Source: CAYLMG01 sp964493425 (GTDB lineage: Bacteria; Planctomycetota; Phycisphaerae; Sedimentisphaerales; Anaerobacaceae). Taken from it: 64,000 nt of DNA. The notes under the pieces are model-generated. The model was not told the DNA's origin. It saw only the letters and a program-made list of their open reading frames with translations, and made no database searches. A program made the translations under genes and the position numbers. The stretch spans positions 37,496-101,495 of the forward strand of contig CAZBMW010000007.1 in assembly GCA_964493425.1 (NCBI GenBank), given 5' to 3'. Shown here one piece after another: positions 34,690 to 42,572 of this stretch. Each line of letters starts with the position of its first letter. Position 1 is the stretch's first letter.

Positions 34690-34920
34690 AGCGGCAAGTT
34701 GACAGCGAGTTTGTAATTTATCCTTACACTACATCAAGCACCTCCATCAGAGGGCACCATTTTGCAATTCCTGGCAAAACAGCACCCCGGCAGCGATTCT
34801 CATTAGCTACTTGCCATAGCAGCGGAAACCTTTGTTTCCAGGCCACCGTCCCGATTCTTCGGGCGGTTCGGCCGGGCAGACAGTTTAATCGCCTACCCCG
34901 CACGGTACGCCAATCCTGTT
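34661..34920 (-). ncRNA. Candidate structured non-coding RNA or nusA leader
   Basis: Minus-strand folding, in 5'-3' order. First, 34873-34841 forms GGCC/GGCC, ACCG/CGGT and CCCGA/TCGGG (13 bp with small internal loops). GGAAAC/GTTTCC follows (34839-34824), then GCTGC/GTAGC (34823-34806). A 15-bp stem pairs 34788-34774 with 34765-34751 around the loop CAGGAATT, and the terminator stem ends the RNA. Several pairs in the long stem are G-U on the minus strand and would be A-C mismatches on the plus strand, so transcription is on the minus strand. It lacks the hallmarks of tmRNA, SRP RNA or the E. coli-type 6S RNA. Ends are approximate. Confidence 0.6.
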
Positions 34921-35260
34921 ATTAACATTGTAAAACCTTTCCTTCTTAGTTCGGTTCTGGTGGCTTTTCACACGTATCTTAGCAGCCAAACTCCTTATAT
35001 TAATCGTCTTTGTGGCTGTTAACAATGATTTTTTTCCGAAATCGTACAATTTTTGGTATAAATGTGCTTTCGACCCGAAAGTTTTTGAAAAGAGCCTGAA
35101 AACGCTGTTTTTAAGCAAAATGGTGCTTTAGTGCGTTAAAAATGAGCAAGTTTAGAGGTGCCGAGATTTGCTTTGGCAATGGTTTTTTGTGAAAAAAGAT
35201 TCGCAGGGTGGTAATGGAAGCTGATTTAATCATATAGTAAATCAGGATATAGTCCTATAA

Positions 35261-35761
35261 ATGATAAGGGCAGATGAAATAATCCGTTTATTTGGAATGA
35301 AGCCGTTGCCGAAAGAGGGCGGATACTATGTAGAGACTTACAGGTCGAAAGAGAAAATTAACCCTGAAGCACTCGTTGAAGGACTCAAAGGCCGGCGGAA
35401 TCTCTGCACGGCTATTCTTTATTTGCTGACTGCCGATACTGTCTCAAAGCTGCACCGTCTGAAAAGTGATGAGATATATCATTTTTATTTAGGCGATGAG
35501 GTTACAATGCTTCAGCTTTTTCCTGATGGTTCCAGCAGAGTCATAACGTTAGGCTGCGATATAGCAAATGGGCAGTTATTGCAGGTTGTTGTGCCGCAGG
35601 GGGTCTGGATGGGCAGTTTATTAAAAGCCGGCGGCGAATTCGCCCTGTTGGGGACAACCGTTTGCCCTGGTTTTGAGTTTGAAGATTTAGAGCCTGCGGA
35701 CAGGGAGCAGTTGCTGAAGCTATATCCTTCTCAGAGCGAATTGATTTCAAGGCTAACGTGA
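35261..35761 (+). CDS. Cupin superfamily protein (cupin_5/DUF985)
   Basis: 166-residue single-domain cupin. The start LFGMKPLPKEGGYYVETYRS, the metal-site region LHRLKSDEIYHFYLGDEVTML and the later GSLLKAGGEFALLGTTVCPGF match the DUF985 family of beta-barrel proteins. The biochemical role of this family is not established; sugar-nucleotide isomerase-like folds are related. The gene is isolated, divergent from nusA and convergent with the next minus-strand gene. The C-terminal Tyr-Pro-Ser segment ends the barrel normally. Confidence 0.88.
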   Translation: MIRADEIIRLFGMKPLPKEGGYYVETYRSKEKINPEALVEGLKGRRNLCTAILYLLTADTVSKLHRLKSDEIYHFYLGDEVTMLQLFPDGSSRVITLGCDIANGQLLQVVVPQGVWMGSLLKAGGEFALLGTTVCPGFEFEDLEPADREQLLKLYPSQSELISRLT

Positions 35762-35780
35762 AGGGGATTTCGGCAGCTTC

Positions 35781-36506
35781 TTATATCACATCGAGCCTGC
35801 GTAGCGTAGCGCGGGTCCAGCGGCCACTTCTAATCTGGGCAAGTATGACAAGCAGAGTGACTATCAGCCAGTATATGCTAAAGCGCAGGTAGTGCAGTAT
35901 CTGGTCGAATACTCCGCCTTGTTTTGTGGCCTGACAGGAATTGAGAAGCTCGGCCGGCGTGAAGACGGCGCCGGCAACTACACCGCCGAAAATCCTCTGC
36001 CAGGGGACGAGCAAAACGATAAAAACGAGCGACAGGAACAATGCGCGGCAGATGTGCTTGATTCCGCCGAGTCTGCCTACAATTGAAATTTTTAATATGA
36101 ACAGCGTTGCAAGACAGTAAAGCATCGCTGCCAGAATGAGGACAAAGTTCAGGAATTTAATCATCCAGGCCAGATGCTCGAATTCTATGTCTTTAGGAAG
36201 CGGCAGGGTGTGTTTGGCTTGAGGTGATGTGAGCAATATCGGCTGGTTGGGCTCTTCGGGTGATTGTTTTGCAGCTTTTATAGTTTGTTCGGCTTTTTCA
36301 TCAACTATGATAAGAGATTCGTCCTGTGTTTCGTTTGGGGCCTTAACTGCGCCGGTGGTTACCAGCCAAAAGGAAGCCTGTAAGAGTAAAAGGGAAAGGA
36401 TGGTAATTACGAATAGGAAATTTTTCCAGCCTCTCAGGACACTGACAGCTTCGAGGCAGTCGGTTGTGTCGATGAGGTTAGTTTGTATATTCCGCTCCTG
36501 GTTCAT
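35781..36506 (-). CDS. Four-TM membrane protein, unknown function
   Basis: 241 residues with predicted membrane segments at about 28-48, 112-133, 150-168 and 205-226. A polar, Glu/Pro-rich region (~52-105) lies between the first two and is probably outside. No domain recognised. Start ATG 36506 is chosen because AGGAG lies at 36519-36515, eight bases upstream; the further in-frame ATG at 36557 has no binding site. It ends 20 bases from the convergent cupin gene. Confidence 0.78.
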   Translation of the reverse strand: MNQERNIQTNLIDTTDCLEAVSVLRGWKNFLFVITILSLLLLQASFWLVTTGAVKAPNETQDESLIIVDEKAEQTIKAAKQSPEEPNQPILLTSPQAKHTLPLPKDIEFEHLAWMIKFLNFVLILAAMLYCLATLFILKISIVGRLGGIKHICRALFLSLVFIVLLVPWQRIFGGVVAGAVFTPAELLNSCQATKQGGVFDQILHYLRFSIYWLIVTLLVILAQIRSGRWTRATLRRLDVI

Positions 36507-36712
36507 TTTTGAATCTCCTGCTTTAAATTCTGGTCTTTCTTCGAAACTGAAATCCATAGTTTTTTTAGTCTTTTATATACTTGTCGTTTTTATTTTTATC
36601 TAATTTCAAAGCGGCAAAAAAACTTATATAAGGTGCCCGTTATTATCTCCAGTGGTATGTGTAAGTGCAAGGATTTTGTTTGAGAACATCACTTCTAAAT
36701 TCAGAAATGACG

Positions 36713-37225
36713 CTATATATTATTGAGCGATTTGTAGATATTTTCATAAATAGGCAGCAGGATAGGAGTGATTTTGCAGTTTTTACAGGCCCAATGGAAG
36801 AGAATCTTTTGCTTTTCAGCAGCGAGGTCGTTTTTTGTATAAGGTTTTCGAATATACTGGTTCACACAGCAGGGCGGATAGCCAAACAGGAATCCTTCAA
36901 AGTGCATCGTTTGGGCCGATTTGTCGACTGGCCTGCCGTCGAAACGCTTTTCGTAAAGCTCTATGTAGCCTGCTGATTTACTGAAAATAGTCTCTGTTAT
37001 AGTCTTGCCTGTTTTGACTGTTCGTTTGATTCGTTTAGTGAGCAAGCCTACCTGCTGCAGCATTTTCAGGTTTTTGTCGGCTAAAGGTTTTTCCCATCTG
37101 CTTAATGGTTTTATTCCCTTAGTTGTTAGCAGAGCCAGATAAGCAAGTTCGAAATCGATGTTTTTAAGTTTTGCAATGGCTGTTTTAACTTTCGGTTGTA
37201 ACTGCATAACCAAAAGTGTCTCCAT
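36713..37225 (-). CDS. DUF483-like protein with paired cysteines
   Basis: 170 residues. The C-terminal half contains HFEGFLFGYPPCCVNQYIRK and WACKNCKITPILLPIYENIY, the pattern of the DUF483 family, in which CC and CXXC cysteines may bind a metal or FeS cluster. The N-terminal half is basic and alpha-helical (LLTTKGIKPLSRWEKPLADK), resembling a winged-helix fold. Function unknown. The gene starts six bases after the stop of the 37232-38860 gene on the same strand and is probably cotranscribed. An internal ATG at 37207 is an alternative start. Confidence 0.75.
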   Translation of the reverse strand: METLLVMQLQPKVKTAIAKLKNIDFELAYLALLTTKGIKPLSRWEKPLADKNLKMLQQVGLLTKRIKRTVKTGKTITETIFSKSAGYIELYEKRFDGRPVDKSAQTMHFEGFLFGYPPCCVNQYIRKPYTKNDLAAEKQKILFHWACKNCKITPILLPIYENIYKSLNNI

Positions 37226-37231
37226 CAGTTT

Positions 37232-38860
37232 TTACTCTTCAGCAGGGTCAGTGCTTTTGAGCCATTTGTTTGCGAAGTCGGCAAAGTCTGAGAAATCCTC
37301 TTTGCAGTCCTTGTTAGAATCACCGGGCAGATATATTGTCCCTAAATGACCGCATTGTTGCGGCATTTTTAAAACCTGCAGCAGCAGCGGAATATTCACT
37401 CTGCCGGTGTGCTCACTGCCAGCCAAGCTGAATGAGCCGTGACTCATATAATGCAATGCGAGGTCAGGCAAAAATTCTGTGCTCATCGGGTCGTTTGCGT
37501 CGGGGTATTGCAGTCCAAGTTTAGGGTTGACGATTTTCCCGCCGCACATATGAATCCATTTGCCGCAAATGTCGCACTGCTCGAGTCCGTCACATTCGAG
37601 TCTGATTACATAAATTTCGTTCGGTTCCTGACCCTGGCCATCCCATACGGGCAGTTCCTCGATGACCTTTACACATTGCTTGGCGAGCTCAATGCCGTCC
37701 GGCGTAATATTATCATCTTGGTCTGCATCGTACATATTCAGGCCGGATTGTAGTTCCTCATTATCATCCAGAAGGTCACCGTCACTGTCGGGCGTGTAGA
37801 GTTGCAGTTGATGGTCGTTAGGCTCGTATGGGAATCGGATTTCGAGCGCGCGGAGCAGTAACGGTACATCTAACCTGCCGTTATGTACGTCACCTGCGTA
37901 GCTGAAAGAACCGTGCTGCATATAGTGGATAGCGATAAGGGGGCAATCGACTTCAATTCCGAGGGTTGGATTTACGATTCCGGCTGGTCCCATATTTACG
38001 GTTTCACCGCAAATATCGCAGGTCTCAAGGCCGTGCTGGAAGTCACACCATTTGTAAGTCTGGCCCGGCAATGCTTCTTCCCGCCAGGGGAGATTGTCAA
38101 TAATCGTTCCACAGCGATTCGCCAACTCTGCTCCATCCTGTATAGTATTTTTGTTCTGGTCACCGTTGAATGGTTTGTACCCGATTGCTGTTTCCTCGGT
38201 GTCAGAAAGCAGGTCGCTGTCCGAGTCTTTATCTACCGGCAGTCTGTGCTCGGAGCCTGCGAAAGGAATCTCGAGAGCCTCGAGAAGCAACGGCACATCA
38301 ACCCTTCCCTCGACGTCTCCCGGGACACTCTCTTGGCCAAGATAGCTGAAAGAGCCGTGTTCGAGGTAGTGCAGTGTAAGGTTAAACGGGAAATTGACTG
38401 TGATTCCAAGCTTCGGATTCACGACAACACCTGGTCCCATCGCCATCGTTGCTCCGCATATATCACAGGTATGCAGCCCCAACTGTGGCCACCACTGTTT
38501 GTAAGTCTGATTCGGGTCGGTTACTTCGTTTTCCCAAGGCAACAGGTCGATAGCGGTTTTGCATATTTCGGCAAGCACCGCGCCGTCCACCTCGCTGGAA
38601 TTGTACTGGCAGGGGTCGACCGGATTAGAGCCTATTGCTGCCTCTTCAGTGTCAGACAGCAGGTCAGCGTCGTAATCCTGAGCGACGGGTAGCTGATGAG
38701 CGTCGGGTGGGGTGGCAGCTATAGCTTTGTGCAAACCGGCTCCGGAGCCTAATGCGATTGCGGCTGCTGCGCCAGCTGTGAGCGCCTTTTGCTTGAGGTT
38801 TTTGTGCTTTTTGGTTTGTTCTTTGAGAAACTTCTGTCGGGCTCTTCGCAATCTTCTCAT
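37232..38860 (-). CDS. Exported three-repeat protein with CDICG motifs, calcium loops and dockerin-like C-terminus
   Basis: 542 residues. A twin-basic N-terminus (RRLRRARQKFLKEQTKKHK) precedes a hydrophobic segment (ALTAGAAAAIALGSGAGLH), probably an export signal. Three ~145-residue repeats follow. Each begins with a thrombospondin-3-like calcium loop (DYDADLLSDTEE, DSDSDLLSDTEE, DSDGDLLDDNEE), then CDICG, a VNPKLG-type strand, HYxxHGSFS and GRxxxPLLLxAL. Cys and His positions are conserved across all three, suggesting a metal site. The end (GDSNKDCKEDFSDFADFAN) is the dockerin-like tail common in Phycisphaerae. Good promoter at 38910-38937; AAGGAGG precedes the ATG. Function unknown. Confidence 0.88.
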   Translation of the reverse strand: MRRLRRARQKFLKEQTKKHKNLKQKALTAGAAAAIALGSGAGLHKAIAATPPDAHQLPVAQDYDADLLSDTEEAAIGSNPVDPCQYNSSEVDGAVLAEICKTAIDLLPWENEVTDPNQTYKQWWPQLGLHTCDICGATMAMGPGVVVNPKLGITVNFPFNLTLHYLEHGSFSYLGQESVPGDVEGRVDVPLLLEALEIPFAGSEHRLPVDKDSDSDLLSDTEETAIGYKPFNGDQNKNTIQDGAELANRCGTIIDNLPWREEALPGQTYKWCDFQHGLETCDICGETVNMGPAGIVNPTLGIEVDCPLIAIHYMQHGSFSYAGDVHNGRLDVPLLLRALEIRFPYEPNDHQLQLYTPDSDGDLLDDNEELQSGLNMYDADQDDNITPDGIELAKQCVKVIEELPVWDGQGQEPNEIYVIRLECDGLEQCDICGKWIHMCGGKIVNPKLGLQYPDANDPMSTEFLPDLALHYMSHGSFSLAGSEHTGRVNIPLLLQVLKMPQQCGHLGTIYLPGDSNKDCKEDFSDFADFANKWLKSTDPAEE

Positions 38861-38909
38861 TTTTTCCCTCCTTAATGAAGTTATATTCCTTCATAAAAAG
38901 ATTGATTAT

Positions 38910-38937
38910 ATTTTAACAGAGAGCCTGATATTGTCAA
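38910..38937 (-). promoter_or_regulatory. Promoter of the three-repeat secreted protein
   Basis: On the minus strand, TTGACA (38937-38932), a 16-base spacer and TAAAAT (38915-38910). Downstream, ATGAAG (38875-38880) and CTTCAT (38889-38894) form an inverted repeat in the 5' untranslated region just before the AGGAGG ribosome site. Confidence 0.78.
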
Positions 38938-38941
38938 GAGA

Positions 38942-40252
38942 TTATGGTTCGTTTTTTACACTCAGAAAGGCTCTTCGGGCAGCTTTCGTAGTTTTTTCGA
39001 TGTCTTCAGTAGTGTGAGCAAGTGAGACAAACATAGCTTCGTAAGCACTTGGCGCAAGGTAAATGCCCTGCTGGAGCATCTTTGAAAAGAATTTTTTAAA
39101 TTGCTCAATGTTTGTTGACTGCACATCTTCGAGATTTCTTACGGGTTTGTCGGTAAAAAAGCAGCTCATAATTGAACCGACGCGATTGATTGTTATTGGT
39201 ATATTTGCTTCTTTTGCGGCCTGTGTAAGCGAGCTTTCGAGTAATGCCGATGTTGCTTTGAGCTTCTTGAAGCAGTCATTTTGGATGAGCAAATCAAGCG
39301 TAGCATTTGCTGCTGCTGTTGCTATTGGATTTCCGCTCAAAGTCCCTGCCTGATAGACCTTTCCGATGGGTGCGAGCATGTCCATAATATTGGCTCTTGC
39401 TCCGAAGGCGGCCAGAGGCAATCCTGCTCCTATGACTTTTCCCAGGCAGGTTATATCAGCTTTTATGTTGAAGAGCTGCTGTGCTCCGCCGGCTGCTATC
39501 CGAAAACCAGTTATAACCTCATCGAATATTAGCAGAGCTTTATTCTCATCGCAGAGGTTTCGTAGTTCCTGAAGGTAACCGGCAACCGGTGGGACGACGC
39601 CCATATTCGCGGCTACCGGCTCGACGAGTACCGCTGCAACCTGCCCATTGAATTTTTTTAAGGCGGTTTTTACTGCTTCGATGTCGTTGTAGGGTATGAC
39701 AATGGTTAATTTTGCTATTGGCTCGGGTACGCCTGCGCTTGATGGTATTGCCTGTTCGGCGAGGCCGGAGCCTGCCGCTGCGAGCAGGCTGTCACTATGG
39801 CCGTGATAGCAGCCGGCCATCTTTATAATTAAATCCTTGCCGGTATAGCCTCGCGCCAGGCGGATAGCAGTCATTACCGCCTCGGTGCCGCTGCTAACCA
39901 GTCGCAGCTTTTCGATCGATTTAAATGTTTTGATAATTTTTTTTGCCAGTTCCGTCTCAGCGATTGTTGGCGCACCAAAGGAAGTTCCCTTTTTAGCGGC
40001 ATCGTTAATTGCTTGTATTACTTTGGGATGTGCGTGACCAAGGATTGCGGTGCCCCAGGAGCCGACATAATCGATGAACTCATTGCCGTCGATGTCATAG
40101 ATTTTTGAGCCCTTTGCCGAGTCGATAAAGAGCGGTTTCGTACCAACACCACGGTATGCTCTGACCGGAGAATTAACGCCGCCGGTCAGATACCTGCAGG
40201 CTTCGGCGTAGCTAAGAGCTGATTTGTCGAAATTTTTTGAGTTACGGCTCAT
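38942..40252 (-). CDS. hemL: Glutamate-1-semialdehyde 2,1-aminomutase
   Basis: 436 residues of the class-III aminotransferase fold. Substrate and PLP features are GGVNSPVRAYRGVG, SSGTEAVMTAIRLARG, FDEVITGFR and the PLP Lys in CLGKVIGAGLPLAAFG. It makes 5-aminolevulinate from glutamate-1-semialdehyde, the start of tetrapyrrole synthesis by the C5 pathway. The full length matches the family. hemA and the other pathway genes are not in this window. It stands alone between the repeat-protein promoter and a long gap. Confidence 0.97.
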   Translation of the reverse strand: MSRNSKNFDKSALSYAEACRYLTGGVNSPVRAYRGVGTKPLFIDSAKGSKIYDIDGNEFIDYVGSWGTAILGHAHPKVIQAINDAAKKGTSFGAPTIAETELAKKIIKTFKSIEKLRLVSSGTEAVMTAIRLARGYTGKDLIIKMAGCYHGHSDSLLAAAGSGLAEQAIPSSAGVPEPIAKLTIVIPYNDIEAVKTALKKFNGQVAAVLVEPVAANMGVVPPVAGYLQELRNLCDENKALLIFDEVITGFRIAAGGAQQLFNIKADITCLGKVIGAGLPLAAFGARANIMDMLAPIGKVYQAGTLSGNPIATAAANATLDLLIQNDCFKKLKATSALLESSLTQAAKEANIPITINRVGSIMSCFFTDKPVRNLEDVQSTNIEQFKKFFSKMLQQGIYLAPSAYEAMFVSLAHTTEDIEKTTKAARRAFLSVKNEP

Positions 40253-40934
40253 TTGCGTTCATATCATAAGGAATCATTTACGAAGTTCAAATTTTTTATA
40301 AATACCGGATGGATTTTGGTACGGGCGGTTTTTCAGGCTGAAATCAGGCTTTTTTTAGGTTTTTAATATATTTTTTTACTTGACCGGCTTAATTTAATGA
40401 TGTATCCTGCCGAATGTATAAGCAGCTTTTGATGAACGTCAGTGAATGCGTTTCGTATAAGTCTTTATGGATTTATACCGAGGCGCGAGGGGCAGACGAG
40501 AGAAGATAACATCTTGTCTGGAAGGCAGTTAAGTTACAAAGCCGCTTTCGGCTTGTATGGGAAAGAATTAACTTTGCCTCTTGCAGCAGCCGTCAGCGAT
40601 GTGGGAAAAATGGTTAAAAAGTGAAACGAAATCTATTACGAACAGCTCTGACTTACAAAGGGTTGCGAACTCATAGTGAGCGTAAAATAGCCGATTTTAT
40701 GAGAACAATTAACTCTTCAACACCCAAAAGATTTTCTCCAGGAGTTGTGTTTCTGGTATCCTAGAGCTGATTAGTTAAGTAAGGCGAAAGGGATTTCGTT
40801 TATTAAGAACCATTTCTTTGTAGTTTTCCTGCCAGTTGTCCCTCAAATCCGTTTGTTTTTTGCAGAAAGTGCGAAAAAATTGTACGACGTCATTGAGTCG
40901 ATAGTTGTTTGAAAGCAATTGAAAGGTGAAAACT
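40253..40934. other. 682-base intergenic region between hemL and rny
   Basis: Divergent region with no supportable gene; the 60-codon ORF at 40442-40624 has no convincing start or family. A weak promoter-like pair (TTGACC, N17, TATCCT) is at 40380-40408. Downstream are several modest stems, e.g. GCGAGGGGCA/TGCCTCTTGC (~40473-40582), ACAA-GCCG/CGGC-TTGT (~40538-40558) and TTGCG..CTCA/TGAG..CGTAA (~40664-40687). They may form part of a long rny leader or a small RNA, but stems of this size are expected by chance. Confidence 0.45.
40380..40408 (+). promoter_or_regulatory. Weak candidate promoter in the rny upstream region
   Basis: TTGACC (40380-40385), a 17-base spacer and TATCCT (40403-40408). 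If used, it would give a leader of over 500 nt before rny, or a separate small RNA. Confidence 0.35.
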
Positions 40935-42515
40935 ATGAACAGCATACTAATGGAAATCGGGCTTCCCGACGTTCTCGTGCCGATAGTGACCTTTGTTCTG
41001 GGGATTTGCCTGGCTGCGATAGTCTACCAGATGGTATCCAGAGCGAGAACGAAAACCTTCGAACAGGATATGGAACGTCAAATCGAGGGCGCAAAGAGAG
41101 AAGCTGAAAACATAATCAAATCCGCACAGATAGATGCGGCGGCGGAAACTATCAAGAAAAAGGAAGAATTTACAAAAGAGGCGAACCAGATACGCAGCGA
41201 ACTGCGCGAGGTTGAAGCGAGGTTGACAAAGCGCGAAGATACTATCGACAGGCAGGTTGAACAGCTTAGCCAGCGGGAAAAGGAACTGGGCAAGCAGGAA
41301 AAGGAAGTTGAAAGAAGATTCGAGAACATCGGCAACAGAGAGAAAGAGCTGTCGGCTTTGCTGGCTCAGCAGAAGAACCAGTTGCTGAAGATTACGGCTA
41401 TGAGCGTTGAAGAGGCGAAGGATATGCTGCTGAAGAGGCTTGAAGAGGAATGTGAGCATGAGATGTCGGCTTTAATCGCTCGCAAGCTCGAAGAAACGAA
41501 TGAGACGGTTGATGAAAAGAGCCGTGAGGTTATCAGCACGGCTGTTCAGCGCTATGCTGCTGAGCATACCTGCGAGGTTACCGTCTCAACGGTGGAGATT
41601 CCCAATGATGATATGAAGGGCCGAATCATCGGAAGAGAGGGGCGAAATATCAGGGCGTTTGAAAAGGCCACGGGTGTGGATGTAATTGTTGATGACACAC
41701 CCGGTATGATTGTTGTCAGCGGCTTTAGCCCTGTCAGACGCGAGGTGGCACGTCTTTCTATGGAAAGACTTATACAGGATGGCCGTATACATCCGTCCCG
41801 CATCGAAGAGCTTGTTACCCAGACGAAAAAGGACGTTAACCATAAGGTGCTGCAGCTTGGCAAAGATGCTGCTGTGGAGGCCAATGTAAGGGGCCTGAGT
41901 AACAGGGTTCTCAGTTTGCTTGGCGCTCTTAATTACAGGACGAGTTACGGCCAGAATGTGCTTCGACATAGTATTGAGGTTGCATTTTTGTCCCAGATTA
42001 TGGCGGATGAGCTTGGTCTGGACGGTGCCGTGGCAAGACGTGCAGGGCTTTTGCACGATATAGGAAAGGCCATCGACCACGAAGTTGAAGGTGGCCACGC
42101 TATCATTGGAGCGAACTTCCTGAAGCGATTTAACGAATCGCCGGTTGTCTTGAACGCGGTCGCAGCTCATCACGGCGATGTGCCGCCTGAAAACCATTAT
42201 GCACCACTTGTGTCTGCTGCTGATGCCATCAGTGCATCGCGGCCGGGCGTCAGAAGGGAAACTCTCGAAAGGTATATCAAGAGGCTTGAGCAGCTTGAGG
42301 AGATTGCAAGCAGCTTTGAAGGAGTCGACAATGCCTACGCCATCCAAGCGGGCAGGGAAATAAGGGTTATCGTTGACGCTAACAAGGTGGATGATGAAAC
42401 AGCTTATAAAGTTGCGAGGGACATTGCAAACAAGGTTGAAAGCGAGATGGCGTATCCGGGTGAGATACAGGTTACACTGCTTAGAGAAGTCCGGTGCGTT
42501 GAATATGCAAAATAA
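40935..42515 (+). CDS. rny: Ribonuclease Y
   Basis: 526 residues: an N-terminal membrane anchor (~10-32), a long coiled coil (~33-200), a KH RNA-binding domain (KGRIIGREGRNIRAFEKATG) and an HD domain with the catalytic motif HDIGKAIDHEVEGGHA. RNase Y is a membrane-bound endoribonuclease that begins mRNA decay. ATG 40935 has GAAAGG at 40921-40926; the GTG at 40926 overlaps that site. The next gene, a YmdB-type phosphodiesterase, follows by 57 bases, the usual pairing for rny. Confidence 0.97.
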   Translation: MNSILMEIGLPDVLVPIVTFVLGICLAAIVYQMVSRARTKTFEQDMERQIEGAKREAENIIKSAQIDAAAETIKKKEEFTKEANQIRSELREVEARLTKREDTIDRQVEQLSQREKELGKQEKEVERRFENIGNREKELSALLAQQKNQLLKITAMSVEEAKDMLLKRLEEECEHEMSALIARKLEETNETVDEKSREVISTAVQRYAAEHTCEVTVSTVEIPNDDMKGRIIGREGRNIRAFEKATGVDVIVDDTPGMIVVSGFSPVRREVARLSMERLIQDGRIHPSRIEELVTQTKKDVNHKVLQLGKDAAVEANVRGLSNRVLSLLGALNYRTSYGQNVLRHSIEVAFLSQIMADELGLDGAVARRAGLLHDIGKAIDHEVEGGHAIIGANFLKRFNESPVVLNAVAAHHGDVPPENHYAPLVSAADAISASRPGVRRETLERYIKRLEQLEEIASSFEGVDNAYAIQAGREIRVIVDANKVDDETAYKVARDIANKVESEMAYPGEIQVTLLREVRCVEYAK

Positions 42516-42572
42516 TTGGACTGAGTAAGTGAATCCTGAGCAGGCTATGGTTACTAACCGTGGGAAATAGTT

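Larger units (their letters stand above)
34632..35260. other. 629-base intergenic region upstream of nusA
   Basis: It holds a probable structured RNA (34661-34920, minus strand), an intrinsic terminator and, further upstream on the minus strand, a weak promoter-like TTGTTA-N17-TAATAT at ~35027-34999. From 35120 to 35260 I see only AT-rich sequence leading to the cupin gene on the plus strand. No rimP or tRNA is present. Confidence 0.6.

Noticed and set aside
34661..34920. tmRNA, SRP RNA, cobalamin riboswitch or tRNA identity for the RNA upstream of nusA
   Set aside because: No tag-peptide frame, no GGAAGCAGCC domain-IV core, no B12 box and no TPsiC arm; only fragments such as GGTGCTGTTTTGCCAGG or GGTGCCCTC look superficially similar.
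34885..35118. 77-codon minus-strand open frame upstream of nusA, ending in a basic segment (KIRVKSHQNRTKKERFYNVN)
   Set aside because: Briefly considered as a small ribosomal protein, but no family matches, the start is unsupported and the frame ends inside the structured RNA region.
37883..38692. 269-codon plus-strand open frame opposite the three-repeat protein
   Set aside because: It mirrors the repeat structure of the real minus-strand gene, which has a promoter, ribosome site, export signal and a taxon-typical tail.
40442..40624. 60-codon plus-strand open frame in the hemL-rny gap
   Set aside because: No ribosome site or recognisable product; composition resembles the surrounding non-coding DNA.
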